Shown: piece after piece, positions 12,116 through 24,250 of the stretch
How positions within the stretch are numbered: the stretch's first letter is position 1
Layout of the letters: each line of letters opens with the position of its first letter
Origin: Gonatopus flavifemur
Lineage: Eukaryota; Arthropoda; Insecta; Hymenoptera; Dryinidae
Assembly: GCA_018340375.1 (NCBI GenBank)
Contig: JAFFJZ010000006.1
Span: 19,477,501 to 19,541,500 of the forward strand
Direction: 5' to 3'
Length of the DNA stretch: 64,000 nucleotides
The notes under the pieces: model-generated
The model's database searches: none
Told to the model about the DNA's origin: nothing
What the model saw: the letters and a program-made list of their open reading frames with translations, nothing else
Translations under genes and position numbers: made by a program

Positions 12116-12653
12116 CACTGAGAAAAAGGATTCGTTGAATCAAACGAGATTTATGTTTATAGTGAATCAATCGTATCACAGCGAAAAATTTGGTGTCACA
12201 GGAGGTCCACCCATAGTTTGTGTTGAGAACAACATATCAAATTCTGGAATTCACAGATTTTCAGTGTAAATTCAACATTTTTGTGTTGATTTCATAATAT
12301 TTAACATAAATTGCGAGTGGATCTCCATGCACGTGTGTTAAAAATACACAAAATTCTCCACTGTGTATAGTTGGATACGGCCAAAGAAATATTCATTGAT
12401 ATTTATTTCATCATATAGTTGATAAACAAAGCACATATTTCTTTGTTTCAACTTCTTACTGATTATGATATAAGAAATCTAAATTCGATAACAAGTCATA
12501 TTCATTCAAATCAATTTCGATCAGCTTGGATCAAATAAATGATTTGGTTATAGTTAATAAATATGAATTCCTTGATTCAACGCAATGTTCGGTTACAATG
12601 ATAAGTCTCAACCACATGCGTTGATTTGTCAGAAGAAAACCTTTTTCTCAGTG
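12116..12653. mobile_element. cactgagaaaaagg MITE with a nested element
   Basis: The left end cactgagaaaaaggattcgt and right end aaaacctttttctcagtg are inverted. The interior repeats gattcaa/ttgaatc words. A second element (12177-12365) is inserted near the left end. Confidence 0.7.
12177..12365. mobile_element. 189-bp cacagcg...cactgtg MITE, nested
   Basis: It starts cacagcgaaaaatttggtgt and ends aaaattctccactgtg before a TA. It is homologous in inverted orientation to 58252-58438, sharing aggaggtccac, gtttgtgttgagaacaacat and gaattcacagattttcagtg. The interior mirrors itself around the centre. Confidence 0.75.
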
Positions 12654-12779
12654 CATCTCTTCAAGTAAATATATATCGACAATTCAAAATATAGTTGAAG
12701 ATCCTCTGGTGCAAAATCAACTCAAACTCTGGTAGCCCAAGTATTTTTCGAAGAGTGTGTGGGAATCATTAACTTCCAA

Positions 12780-12960
12780 ATCCCTCCAGTTACATGGAAG
12801 AAAATAATTTATTATGGTAGTTAAAAATTCGTTGTGATAGCTAATTCGTGTATTTACTATGTATATAATCAAAAATGTTGCTGCAGCAGCTTAATTCTGG
12901 CTACTATGTATAGTAGTAACTTGTGTTGCCCCAGCTGAAAAATCGCAATCATGAACATAT
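12780..12960. repeat. gtagctaa-word fragment
   Basis: Words such as tggtagttaaaaattcg, gtgatagctaattcg and gttgctgcagcagctt recur, resembling the interior of 11284-11496. No termini were found. Confidence 0.35.
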
Positions 12961-13586
12961 CAATTCAAATGAATTGTGTAAAACAAAAGAAAAAACACAG
13001 ATTTATTATAATGTAAAAAAATGTTAATATTCCAACACGTTTGAAGGGGCAAATACCTTCGGAATAACCGTAAATTAAATTGAATTCTGTAATAGTTAAT
13101 GTATAAACACGACGTCCAACTTCACACCGCTCGAAAGAGATTTCTTTACATTTAACAACCGAAGCGTGCTCAGTTGAATATTACAAAATTGCTACAAGGC
13201 ATTGCAAAACAGTATATCGTGTCAAGTTTCTATACAAATTTCTCACAATTGATGATAGAATTTCTGGTACCGGGCCATAAAACATAGGTCCATTCAAATG
13301 ACAAACTATAAACGTTCTTGTGTCACTGTTTTTGACGTACTACAAAGCACGTCCTAGATTGTTAGAAGTCTTTTTGACGTCACAAACCTTGGTATATATA
13401 GAAACACCGCTGTTCTAATAGAACAAGGAACTTCAACAATCATCTCTCCGATTGATTCAATTTCTATTATAACTAGTTAGAAAAAAATAAAATAATAATA
13501 CAAATCATTTACGATATAATTTGTATCATCTCCGATATTTGTTCAGCTCAAAAGTATTATTCACAACGAACAGAGCTATAATAACC

Positions 13587-13841
13587 TGCATTTTCCCTTG
13601 AGAAAACAGATATCTTGAAAAATACCATAATTTATGGATTTTTGGCGTTGGTCTGACCCAAGTAAAAATATTTACGTGAATCTCTAAGAGTTCCATAATT
13701 TTTTGGACTTTTATAAAGAAGTCCTGGTACCTTCCTCATAAAATTCCGTGGTGTCTTCACGTAAATATTTTAACTCGGGTGAAACCAACGCCAAAAATCC
13801 ATAAATTATGGTACTTTTCGAGATACCTTCTTTTCCGTGCA
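13587..13841. mobile_element. 255-bp hairpin MITE with taaattatgg arms
   Basis: The left arm taccataatttatggatttt and right arm aaaatccataaattatggta are inverted, continuing through ggcgttggt/accaacgcc and atatttacgtgaa/ttcacgtaaatat. It is related in plan, and partly in sequence, to 17556-17764. Ends are near gcattttcccttgag and ttttccgtgc. Confidence 0.8.
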
Positions 13842-14011
13842 AAAAAAATGAACAATACCGATTAAAGAGAGCTCAAAAAATCATAAAAAGTAATCGCATT
13901 TAGAGAAAGCATTCTCGATGTATCTAAAATATCTCCAAACGAACTAAACCAGTTCAATTGTCGGTTAACCTTTCGTCGAGCGGGACAATCGACATGAGTT
14001 CACCGCCAACT

Positions 14012-14050
14012 GTTGCTGCTGCTGCTTCTGCTGCTGCTGCTGCTGCTGCC
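14012..14050. repeat. interrupted CTG trinucleotide repeat
   Basis: About 13 CTG units with one TTC-type interruption. On the plus strand it reads as alanine within a frame with an ATG at 13994; on the minus strand one frame reads as a glutamine run of seven and five separated by a lysine, ending at a stop near the reverse complement of ggttaacc at 13964. Neither frame has convincing splice signals. It could be an opa-like exon edge or a plain microsatellite. Confidence 0.6.
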
Positions 14051-17000
14051 ATCGCCGTCTTCAGCTTCTTCCTGAACGAGACTATTGCTTCTTCACGTGA
14101 CCAACATACCGCTGGCATATGCAATATTTATGAATCCACGACATTTCATGACCTTTAATATGTGTGGAGAATTTTGGCAGCAACGCAGAGTGGTGGTTTG
14201 TTTCGCCGATAAATCAGTAAAATTACTTGGTTCGAGTATCCCGCGTGAGGCGGTGACAATTTTATAGCGATGACAGGACGATCGTATACAATTACATACA
14301 ATTCGTGTAAATGAGTTCCAAGAGGAAGTTTTGAATAAACGATAATAATCGGTGACAATAGAGTGGATGATGATAGGTGGAAAGGATAAAATGCCCACGT
14401 GATTCAGGTTCAATTGATGATGAATCGTAATCGCTCTTGGAAACTCGACTAAATCGTACGAATTAGTTTATGATTAGATAGTTAGTCATAGTCATACATC
14501 TCGTACATCAATTAAGAACAATTAATCGCGTCATATCCCTTGGAGTTGATATGCTCGAAAAGCGAGCCACGACGCAAAGCCTGCATCACAATGAAATATG
14601 AAACTTTTGTTCTCACGATGTACTAGAATATGAAATTTCTACATTCCACGTGCAATGTCGACGTCAAAGAAATTCAATTCAAATTGTCGCCATCGCAATA
14701 ATGCGAGGAATAATGAAATGTTTCAACTTGGAAGAAAGTAGAACTACGTCCATCTGCATGATCGTTGGGTTCAATCATCGGTTTTGGGAGAAGAAGCAGA
14801 AGAAGGAGAAGAGTAACGGTTGATTCGATCGTTCGTCAAAACAGAGATATATTTGCATGCATTCGGTGGGGATTTGAGATACATTCAATGACAACTTATC
14901 ACATACCTATCACATTGTTTCATATCTTGAATTATATCCTCCGATCGAATCCATTATTAATAATTCTTTGATAATCAGGAAATAACGTTATCGTATTTGA
15001 TTTTATGTCAGATTTTATCCTCTGAACGAGGATGGGTATTAACTGTACACGTAAATTCCATTGGATATAATTAATTGTATCGTCACAAGCGTGTGTATGG
15101 AAATGAAAAAAGAATTTATGAAATTATTAGGATCTGCCATTATAACGGTTGATCCTCTTCGAGTGCTTAGCAACAAGATCGTTCCATTTTGTACTGCTTC
15201 CTCCTTCTTCTCTTGGATGTCTACAATTCGTATACTACCGTCTCCCATTCGATCATTCCCCTGACAACATATACACACACTCTTCTCAAGTATTTCAAGT
15301 TTCGATTGTACAGATCACATCACCGAGAAATGTATTATCATTTTCATTATCTCATGCTCGAGATTTACAATCCAAGATTGGAGGTATTCAAATTAATACC
15401 TCGGATTCTTTCAAAGATACCTAAAAGTGATCGATCAGTCCTTCACAGGGCAGATACGAAATTTGGAGAAAGTTACGCAGAAATCTTGATGTATCGCCAA
15501 AAGAAATGATCCGAGCTATTCTCAATTAATTATTCAAATCTTTGAAGGAATCTTCCGAGTCTGCAATTCAAAACACAGCCAATTTAAGCGACAGTTTTTA
15601 CAGTGTACCATTCGAAGATTATTCTTGGACTTTCAGATCCCAAGCATCACGTTTGAAACACGATGTTCTTACGTTAAGCACGTTTCGTCACGTAAGAAGT
15701 GAAACAGAACTTTGTATCTTCTTTTTTTTCTTGGGAACTTCTTTCATCGGATCACATCTCTCAACAAAAGTTTGAAAAAACAAAAATTTGTAAGTGCGCA
15801 ATAAATTTTGTTGGCACCCGAATGCATCATCGTACTACGCGTTAGACAAAATTGAAACTTTAACAGCTAGAGACAGAAAGAGTGGGTAGCAATCCGATTA
15901 CCATCACCGAGCAGAAACAGTTGGAAAAATCCTGACGTCGACCACTGGTTACAACGAATGATAATAAAAATAATGACCAAGTGGTTGAAAGATTTGAGAC
16001 CTTCCATAGCCAAAATAAATAATATATCAAAGAGAACCTATGCAAAATATCGTGTAAGAATTTTTTCTTCTTTTTTTTTTTTTTCATTGAAAATCATGTT
16101 TTTTCTCTTGGTATCCGTTGGTCATTACAGTTGTTCTTCGAGTACAGCCGTACCGTCACTTACTTCTAAGGCGAAATCACGTTTCTCATTGACGTAACAG
16201 CGTGATCGGTCGAACGAGCGTTTCATTCACCATGATTAAACGGTAAGAAAGGTGGATGTTATTGATGATGGTTGATACATCAAAGGTTTGAAATAAGGAT
16301 AAGTGTTGTAATATTTCTAGGATATTCTTCTCGTTTCTTTTCCTTGTTTTCCTTTGTAAAATCGTGTGTCTCGCTCGGTTTGACATGGCATTTAACTCCA
16401 CTAGAAGACCGTGCATTTTATTTTTATTCATTTGAAAGTATTCCAAGGATATTAAGAAGAAATTCAATACCGCGTCTCTGTCGTTTCGTTGAAAAAGAAT
16501 GTCGAAGGATGAGGATGGTGTAATGAGATTCAATGAAACGATTGATAGATGCCTCGTCGGTAGAAAGATCGATGAGGAATTTCAGAGATTGATCTTGTTA
16601 TCAACGCGAGCCAATAATTTTGAAGATAATTGACGTATCTTTGTGAAAAATTCAGAATTTTATCTTCATTTTTGGATAAAAATAATGTGGAATTCGTCAA
16701 AGGTCGATCCTACCCAAGATTTATTGGAAATTCGACGATTCCAATTCATGTTTTGTACGATCGGATGTGCGTGGAGGAGAGAAAAATGAGGAGAAAAAAT
16801 ATTTTATTATTTTATAAAAAATATATATCAATAGGTATATTATTTAGAGGTAGTATCACGTTCGATTGCGTAATGCTGATGTCATTCGTCATTTCGTGAA
16901 TTACGTATCAAATGAAAAACACTTTATAGTATTATCCAGAGATAAAAATTTATGAGCTTCTTAGAATACGTTTTACATGTTTTGATAGTACAATGCTGAA

Positions 17001-17555
17001 GCTTTGACGTATGGAGTCGAGTGTGTACGTCCAACTTTATCATATTTTGTATCGGATATCCTGCGTCGTTGAAATTTTCTGGATGAAATTTCGATTACAT
17101 CGATGAGAATCGATTGGACTTGTTCACTCGATCTCACGCGAGAATGATTAATTTTCATGTCGAATCTACAGAAATTGTATATGAATTCTATATAATTATT
17201 CGTCTTTATCGACCTACAGGAAAGATTTTTGGGATTTTGTTGTAGTTTGTAACATTGTGACCCTTCTGTTGCATACTCGGAGCACTAAAACTCGTTATCT
17301 ACTACTCATGGTTAGGGGACCGGGAGCAAATTTGGTACATGATCTGATCAGGCTTTGCAAAGACAGGTGTTGTATGCGAATGAGAGGATCTACAATGCAT
17401 GGCCACTTGAATGGCACCGTTTCAAATATGTGAAAATCTGCAATAAATTATGAGCTCATGTCTGCTCTTTGATTTCTCATGTTGGGAAGGTTATACAGAT
17501 GTCAAGAATGTGATGAAAAGCAGACGTCCAAAGCTCTGCATTTCCGATGTAACTA
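14051..17555. other. mostly single-copy non-coding stretch
   Basis: No repeat element or exon was recognised, apart from a pyrimidine tract (16061-16084). Overlapping open frames near 15150-15510 (up to 106 codons) lack splice context and family-like residues. It is probably intronic. Confidence 0.45.
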
Positions 17556-17764
17556 CACGCAGGAAACAGATGTGTTGAAAAGTCCCATAATTTATTGAGG
17601 ATCAGCGCCAGTCTGTGACAGATACAGTTTTTACTTGAATTTACTTTTAAAAAGTCCCATAATTAGATGTATTTCTAATTTTTGGGGCTATATTCAGATT
17701 CATCACAGATTGGCACTGATCCTCAATAAATTATGGGACTTTTTAAAACATATTTTTCTGCGTG
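17556..17764. mobile_element. 209-bp hairpin MITE, TA target duplication
   Basis: cacgcaggaaacagatgtg after TA (17554-17555) is mirrored by catatttttctgcgtg before TA (17765-17766). The inner arms aagtcccataatttattgag and ctcaataaattatgggactt are exact mirrors. Almost the whole element folds into one stem. Confidence 0.9.
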
Positions 17765-17836
17765 TACACTCAGAGAAAAAAAGCGTAGTAATTCATTAAA
17801 CTAATGTGGAGTGACTATTATCTCCTATGATCCGTG

Positions 17837-18328
17837 CACGGAAAGAAATGATTAGCTATTATTTGGATAGCTGAAAATTAGCTACGGGAACTAGTTTTTA
17901 GCTGTCACGGCTACTCAATAGCGGCAGCAGCGGAAATTTAACACCTAAATTATTTGGCTATCCAAAATATCAACCATAAAACCTATGCTGTTATATCTAT
18001 GATTTTCTACACTGTCAGAAATATCTGGAAGTTTTTTTTTCAATTAAGTAAAAGAAATCAGGTTCATACATATTGAATTTAATGTACAAAAACATAAGAA
18101 GACTATAGATTATGCCATAGTTTACATTAAATTTGATGTAAAATGTGTATGAAACTAAATTCATGCGCGTACTTGAAAGAAACTTCCAGCAAAAACATTA
18201 CAACTAATGCAGGAATTTTTAACAGTGTATTGTGGTAGTCAAAAAAATAGCTCCAGATGCAATTATTTCAACTACAGCGGATGCTAAAAAAGGGAGTAGC
18301 CACCACAGCTATTCTCTTTTTTTCCGTG
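17837..18328. mobile_element. cacggaaag MITE with a nested element
   Basis: The left end cacggaaagaaatgattagc and right end ctattctctttttttccgtg are inverted, with the words agctattattt and tagctgtcacggctac inside. Family text is broken at 18010 by a second element and resumes at about 18230 (tgtggtagtcaaaaaaatag). Confidence 0.75.
18010..18227. mobile_element. 218-bp cactgtcag MITE, nested, TA flanks
   Basis: It starts cactgtcagaaatatctgga after TA and ends aggaatttttaacagtg before TA. Internal mirrors are tggaagttttttttt/gaaacttcca and gttcatacatattgaattta with its counterpart near 18140. Its terminal text resembles 20167-21093. Confidence 0.8.
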
Positions 18329-18329
18329 C

Positions 18330-20160
18330 GATGTCTTCAATCTGTTGATAAAGATTGTAACTTTCCCACTTATTTTTCAAACACGTGCAGAAACAAATGT
18401 CAATTGAATAATGTAAGCATTATTGTTCTGTTGTAGCAAATTTTATTCATTATGATTCCTTAAACATTAGAATAAGATAGACAAACGTATATCATCTCCC
18501 TGAGATTGAGCGGTCTGGAAAAAAAAACTGCAGTAAATTAAGAGGACATTCTAATGTCTTCTAATGGAACTATTGAACACAACCGGACAAACTTTGTTGC
18601 CTCAAAAGTATGATTAAACAGAGTGCGAAAAAATTTATGTTGGATATAAAAAAAGACTCTGTCAATTGACACATGACTTCCTCGTCTGTGTCAAATAATG
18701 CAGGTCGGAAAAAAATATTTTCCACTGTTTTCAACCGAGTGGGATGAAACTCGCGTGGGAATACTATGAGATCACAACTGAAATGTGGTATAAATTTCAT
18801 TGCAATCGGATCACAGAAAGCGAAAATATGCCCTTGTCCCAAAATCACAATTTTTGATAACATGTTTCCTTTCTGTCTCCCGTTCTCTTGTAAAGATCAA
18901 ATTGAAACTTATATGGTACCATAATCGGCACTGCATGAAATTGTGGTGAAAATTCCATAACGATCGGATAGTGATGGGAACGGAAGTTATTCCCATGCTA
19001 ACGGCATTAACGAAATTTTCAAATTTTATTTCGAAACTTGGTGTTTTCCATTGTTTTCCCTCACCTCCGATTTGCTTGAAATTTATGTCGTGCGACTAAA
19101 ATCACGTTAATTCAGCGAAACGCTGGAAGTTTCATGGCATTTGAATGATACGAAGATGGGGAAGATGCTTTTGAAATATTGGCAAATGATGCGAATTGCA
19201 AAATCAAAAATTTTCACAATTTTCAACTGATTCGGATGTAACTCATATGGGATCACTATGGGATCATAACTAGAAAGTGGTATATGGTTCATTAGAGATA
19301 CGCGCGGTCGCAAATATCACCTTCTTTTATAACATTTTCCCCCTCCCTCCAGTAATTCTGTAGGGATCAGGTTGAAACTTTTATGGGACCACTGTCAACA
19401 CTACATATACAGAGGTGTGAAAATTACTAGAATAATTGTTATTTACAGAATAATTAATTATTTTCTTTCCAATCTTTTTTTCACTCCAATGATCTCAACA
19501 CCTCGATCTCAAACTAAACAGTATGTGACATAGATAGACACCCGCTGGGAATTTAGAATAGTTAACAACAAATTCCGACCAGGATTTTCATTGGTTTCAT
19601 CGTAACTCAACCACATATCATTCCTTGTCGTGTATATGAATTTTATACAATGAAACACCAGTTCTTCATATCAAAATATTGCACATTGTTAGTTATTCGA
19701 AGGCATATGAAGATGCTCATAATGAAAAAGAAATTTTGTACAAATGAGATTGTAATATAGTAATCATAGAATATTCCTTCCTTCAAAAATTGAGGGCTTA
19801 AGAACTATTTACATCAAGAAATAAAACCAGTACTCCATAAATGATTATGCATTTCCTTAGAGGAAAGTTCGAACAGTTTTGGAAATCACAATTATTCCAA
19901 TCATTTTCACACCTCTGTAACTATGGTAAAAATTTCATGAAGATCGGATGATAGGAACGGAAGATATGGGCGGTCGCAAAAAACTTCACATACAGACAAA
20001 ATCCAGGCCGACAGACAGACACAAAACCAAAAATTTTCCCCGAGTTTCGAGGAACATTTTGGTCCAAGAGACTTTGAGTTTGGAGACAAAAAAATGTTCG
20101 GCTCCTCGAAACGATCACAAAGCTTCCCTCTAACGAGAGAGCAATATTTATTCATGTACC
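18330..20160. repeat. tandem-like aac/atcacgatcgga word region
   Basis: The phrase ccataa/taacgatcggatagtgatggga (18956), tttcattgcaatcggatcac (18795) and catgaagatcggatgatag (19935), and versions of tggtataaatttcatt, recur at roughly 150-400 bp spacing. This suggests diverged copies of one older repeat. No coding frame is supported. Confidence 0.35.
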
Positions 20161-20166
20161 TACCCA

Positions 20167-21093
20167 CACTGTTAGAAAAATCTGTTTGGAATTTAATGTA
20201 AAAAGTTTGGAAGCAATTAACACACACAATTGTGTATTAATTTTCAAACATTTTTGTATCCCCAAAATAATAGACAGAATTTTGAAATTCAAGCCACAAC
20301 ATTATAAAAATCGATGTAAAAAAATGCATGAATTTTCAACACTATATTACTTAATTTCCAAAATTCCTCCCAAATATTTCATCATGTTATGGTGTGAAAT
20401 TAATACAAAAAATTCTAAAAATCAAAATACATATATGAATGAATTATTAGAATCGCGTGATTTGATTTCACGATGAATTTTCAACACCACATTATTTAAT
20501 TTTAAAAATCCCTCCTGAATACTTCATCATGTTCTGTTACAAAATTAATACAAAAAATTCTGAAAATGAAAATACATATTTGAGCGAATTATTAGAACTA
20601 CGTGATTTGATTTCACAATTAGTGATGTTGATTTTACAACAAGTAATTTCCCCTATAAAAATTTACATCGAAAGGGTAGACCACGATTGTCCCGAAATTT
20701 CCTGATTTATTGAAAACTGGTATTTTCTAGTCATTTCTCAAAATCTACTAGTTTTCAACAGATCGGGGAATTTCAGGTTCACACACTTTCGGGATAATCG
20801 CATATATCGGGATATGAATTTTCATAAACTGTGGTGAATATCAGAAACTTTGTTTGAAATTTGAGAAATATGTAATTGATTCTCCAATATTCAAATAAAT
20901 ACAGAAATTCAATATCTACAGTTATGAATTTTCACAAACTGTTATGAATTTCAAAACTTTTGTTTGAAGTTCATGAAATATGTGATTGATTTTTCAATAT
21001 CCAAATGTGGAATACAATTCATATAGCGCCCTTGAAAATTAATGTACTTTTTTCTATGAACGTATATTAAATTCACAAACATTTTTAACAGTG
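20167..21093. mobile_element. 927-bp cactgttag element
   Basis: The terminal text cactgttagaaaaatc is mirrored by aacatttttaacagtg. The interior repeats atgaattttcaacac/cat and aatacatatatgaatgaatt, with near-duplicate segments at 20320-20470 and 20470-20620. Only small random frames are present. Confidence 0.6.
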
Positions 21094-21370
21094 CATGTGG
21101 AAATGGAAACACGGGCCGTTACTGGCTCAGTACTGGTGCCAGAGTCGCCAGTACTGGCAAATCTAAACTTACCAGTACAGGGCCAGTTGAATCGACGGTA
21201 CTGGCAAGTAGTCAAAATGATAACATCATTTTACATTAGGGCCAGTATGATATTTACAACTGTATCAGTACTGGCGTTATATATGAGCGTGCCATGGTGG
21301 ACCTCTGGCATTCCAAAAGCCCCAGTTGTTTTGCCAGTACTGGGTATAGGATTATGCCCGTTCTAGCCCG
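21094..21370. repeat. ccagtactgg-word block, copy 1
   Basis: Iterated cagtactgg and ccagtac words occur. Its order (gtggaaatggaaacacgggc, ccagtactggcaaatctaaa, taccagtacagggccag, tattacaactg-type text) is repeated in the next block. The 91-codon frame across it is a by-product. Confidence 0.7.
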
Positions 21371-21375
21371 GTTGT

Positions 21376-21680
21376 GTGCCATGTGAAATGGAAACATGGG
21401 CCAGTACTGGCTCATTGCTGTTGTGAAAGTTGCCAATACTGGAAAATCTAAACTTACCAGTACAGGGCCGGTGATTCAGCGATACTGGCAAGTACTGGGC
21501 CAGTAGAACATTTACAACAGCGTCGGTACCGATTTTTAATGTGAGCCAACTATGACGGAACTCTGACATGACAACAGAACCAATTGTTCTGCCATACCTG
21601 GATGAGAAGTGGTAGAGAGTCAAAATAATATATCCTATGTAGGAATTCAGACCTGACCCAGTACTGGCACAGTGCTGGTA
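21376..21680. repeat. ccagtactgg-word block, copy 2
   Basis: A diverged direct duplicate of 21094-21370: gtgaaatggaaacatgggcc, taccagtacagggccggtg and acatttacaacagcgtcggt appear in the same order. A third, more decayed relative lies at 39491-39720. Confidence 0.7.
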
Positions 21681-22274
21681 ATTAGAGATCCCCGGAGTTA
21701 TATTTCAAGTAAAGAAAAAATACATTGGATTTGAACTTTCAAAACTTCGTGAATCTATGTTGTTGCCCCTATTGTCCGTACCTCAACTATTCGATTTGAC
21801 CGAAAATTAACAAAATAGGGGCAGTTCTTGCATAAGTGTGAAAAAAAACATCTTCTCCTGCGTCATGAATCAGGTGAAATTATGAGTTCAAATCAAAGTA
21901 TTTACCAATTTGAGGCACGGTCGATAGCTATGATAGTACTGAATATGGTGGTAAAATTTGAAGTCGATACGCCCGGTCCTTTCCTCAAAAAACACCTGTG
22001 CCAGGTAATCCATAAAATCATTCCAGAACTCAAGCGCGCGCAGTTTGAATCTCTTTTTTGAAACGTTACAAAGCAGGAAACAACTCAATCGACTGCAGAA
22101 TATCGTCTTCACGGGTAAAAATTTGCCCCCAAAAACAATCGAGTTTTTCAAACCATCATGTTGTTATTTCAATTTTTCTCAAACTATTGGATTGAATAAC
22201 ATATTTCTTAATTTTTTGAGAACAATTGGTGATATCAAGTACTGAACACTCGATTGATTGATAAAGATTACTAA

Positions 22275-22901
22275 TCCCGCAGAGAACATGAAGCTCCGAC
22301 AAACGTTCAAAATAGATCAGAATCTTTGATAAACGTTCTACGAACCTTTCTTGAAACTATGACAGTTCTGGCCAACATTGCCCCGACTCCAACCAGTTCT
22401 GGCTAGCACTGGGCGGAGTTCGAATAGTTCTGGCCAGCATTGCACGAAATTCGAATAGTTCTAGCCAGCATTGGCCCGATTTCAACCAGTTCCGGCCAGC
22501 ATTGCACGGAATTCGAATAGTTCTGGCCAGCATTGCACGAAATTCGAATAGTTCTAGCCAGCATTGCTCCGATTTCAACCAGTTCTGGCCAGCATTGCGT
22601 GGAATTCGGATAGTGCTGACCAGCATTGCCTCGATAACGGGTAGTTCTGGCTAGCATTGCACGGAGTGTGAAGAGTTCTGCACATCATTGCACGGAATTC
22701 GAATAATTCTAGCCAGCATTGCCCCGATTTCAACCAGTTCTGGCCAGCGTTGCACGGATTTGAATGTCAAGCCTACATTTCAAAATTCCACGGAACTTCG
22801 TAAAACGTTTACGATCCTAAAAGTTGGTTCCAACGGACCTTCAAGCTGATCTATGTTGATCTATTCCGAACGTTTATCGAAGCTTTCTGTTTTCCTCGGG
22901 A
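22275..22901. mobile_element. TIR element enclosing a minisatellite
   Basis: The left end tcccgcagagaacatgaagc and right end ttctgttttcctcggga are inverted, and mirrored text continues (cgacaaacgttcaaaatagatc versus gatctattccgaacgtttatcg). The core is the 31-bp array at 22363-22764, so the array appears to have grown inside, or been carried by, the element. Confidence 0.75.
22363..22764. repeat. 31-bp tandem repeat, about 13 units
   Basis: The unit begins ttctggccagcattg and continues with variants such as cacggaattcgaatag or ccgatttcaaccag; I count 13 starts. Two unit types alternate irregularly. As 31 is not a multiple of three, long minus-strand frames (84 and 89 codons) run through it with a 31-residue period, which is an artefact of the array. 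Confidence 0.9.
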
Positions 22902-23219
22902 TTTTATTATTAAATTGATATGAATCGGCAAAGTAAATGACCACCATGATGTTAACTAACGAGCCAATTTTAATTATCTCTCATTTGTTGAATGACGGAG
23001 GCGTTGCTCAACAGGTTGATGTAAATGATAAATTTGAATTTGACAACTACACGGAGAAACATTTTCAACTGCATCAGCTGAATTTGAGCTATTATGCCTT
23101 GTGGAAATTTTCATTTTCATTTGGAATTCGTTATTTGCTGTTGCTTTGAAATAATACATCAATTCAAATCAAAATCAAAATCTTCGATTCTGTTGAAGAA
23201 ATATGTATTTGAACCTATA

Positions 23220-23407
23220 CTGTAAAAAATAATCGAAATTTTCCTAAACGCAACAACCGAAAGATTCCGATCATGCGTTAGGGAATCAATTTCCGATAAA
23301 TGTATATGAAATTTTCAAATTTTTGCGGTAAATTTCCGTTAACGCATCCATGTGTTGATTACTTCCGTACATTTATGTCAAGTTTCCTACAGAAATCTTT
23401 TACAGTG
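23220..23407. mobile_element. 188-bp ctgtaaaa MITE, TA flanks
   Basis: The left end ctgtaaaaaataatcgaaat follows TA, and the right end ctacagaaatcttttacagtg precedes TA. Mirrored inner text includes aaattttcctaaacgca/tgcgt and aatttccgttaacgcatc. Confidence 0.65.
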
Positions 23408-23445
23408 TAATCGAATAATGCTTTCTCAGATTCGAAGAAACACTT

Positions 23446-24250
23446 CCCATATAAAAAGCTTGGCGGAATGTTGACAGCCAAGGCTTGGCAACCATCAATA
23501 TTCAATGTTGATTAACAATAATTATAATATTGCACCGATATCGGTGTCGAACAAATTTAGGTTGTCAGCCTACCATTGATTCACAATTCCGCCAGGTTTG
23601 GCGCTTGCTAGACTCGTCCTTGATCCAACATTGACCGAACGACAGATTCTATTGAAAGTGAGGATCTTTTGCAACGTGGTTGAATATTGCCACAAACTTT
23701 GGTTTAGTCTGGATGAAAATTAGTTTTCAATGTAGCGCCGATAAATGGTCATAGTACGGCTCAATATTGGCATGCTCCTTGATTTTAACTTTTGATGGCT
23801 GAATTGCTAGCTAAATTACCAATCCAGTGTTTCTCGCGAATAGTGAGAGATGTATACCAGGAATATATAAGGCTCAAATAATTCTCTGGAAGAGCAGTCA
23901 ATCGTTTTTTATTACAGGTTACACCAGAGGGCTCCTATTCTTCTCATGGCAAACTTTAGCGACAAAAAACACCGAATGGTTGACACATAAATGAGGAAAA
24001 CACAATAAGATCCCAAATAACATCCATTGGACATTGTGAAATGCGCATACTTTTTATATATTTTTTACAGTTTTATCATTGGCGCAACATTGATAAACAA
24101 ATTTTTCTATTGTTTGCACCAATGATGGGGCTTCATTGGAAAAACACATCGATAAATCATAAAATGATGTTATCATTCCGGTGTTGCACCATGAATTTCT
24201 GTATAGGATTCTTTTCGTACACATGTTTCGCAATATCTGTGTTCAATCTC
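23446..24250. mobile_element. aagcttggc-word element, copy 1
   Basis: It starts cccatataaaaagcttggcg. Words aaggcttggcaacc, ccaggtttggcgcttgc and gttgcaccatg recur. Segments match 27132-28138: aatgatgttatcatt then gtgttgcaccatg here, against aatgatgttatcatttcag then gttgcgccatg there. The right end is uncertain. Confidence 0.5.

Noticed and set aside
13994..14158. Possible first exon MSSPPTVAAAASAAAAAAA with a hydrophobic follow-up
   Set aside because: The alanine run is one reading of a CTG microsatellite; there is no good donor after it and no promoter element before it.
14225..14246. ggttcgagtatcc as a tRNA B box
   Set aside because: The B-box ending is wrong and no A box or cloverleaf can be drawn around it.
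22357..22657. Minus-strand frames of 84 and 89 codons with repeated ARTIRI/NAGQNW-type peptides, looking like a repeat protein
   Set aside because: They are readings of the 31-bp tandem array; the 31-residue period follows from a unit length that is not a multiple of three. No start or splice context.
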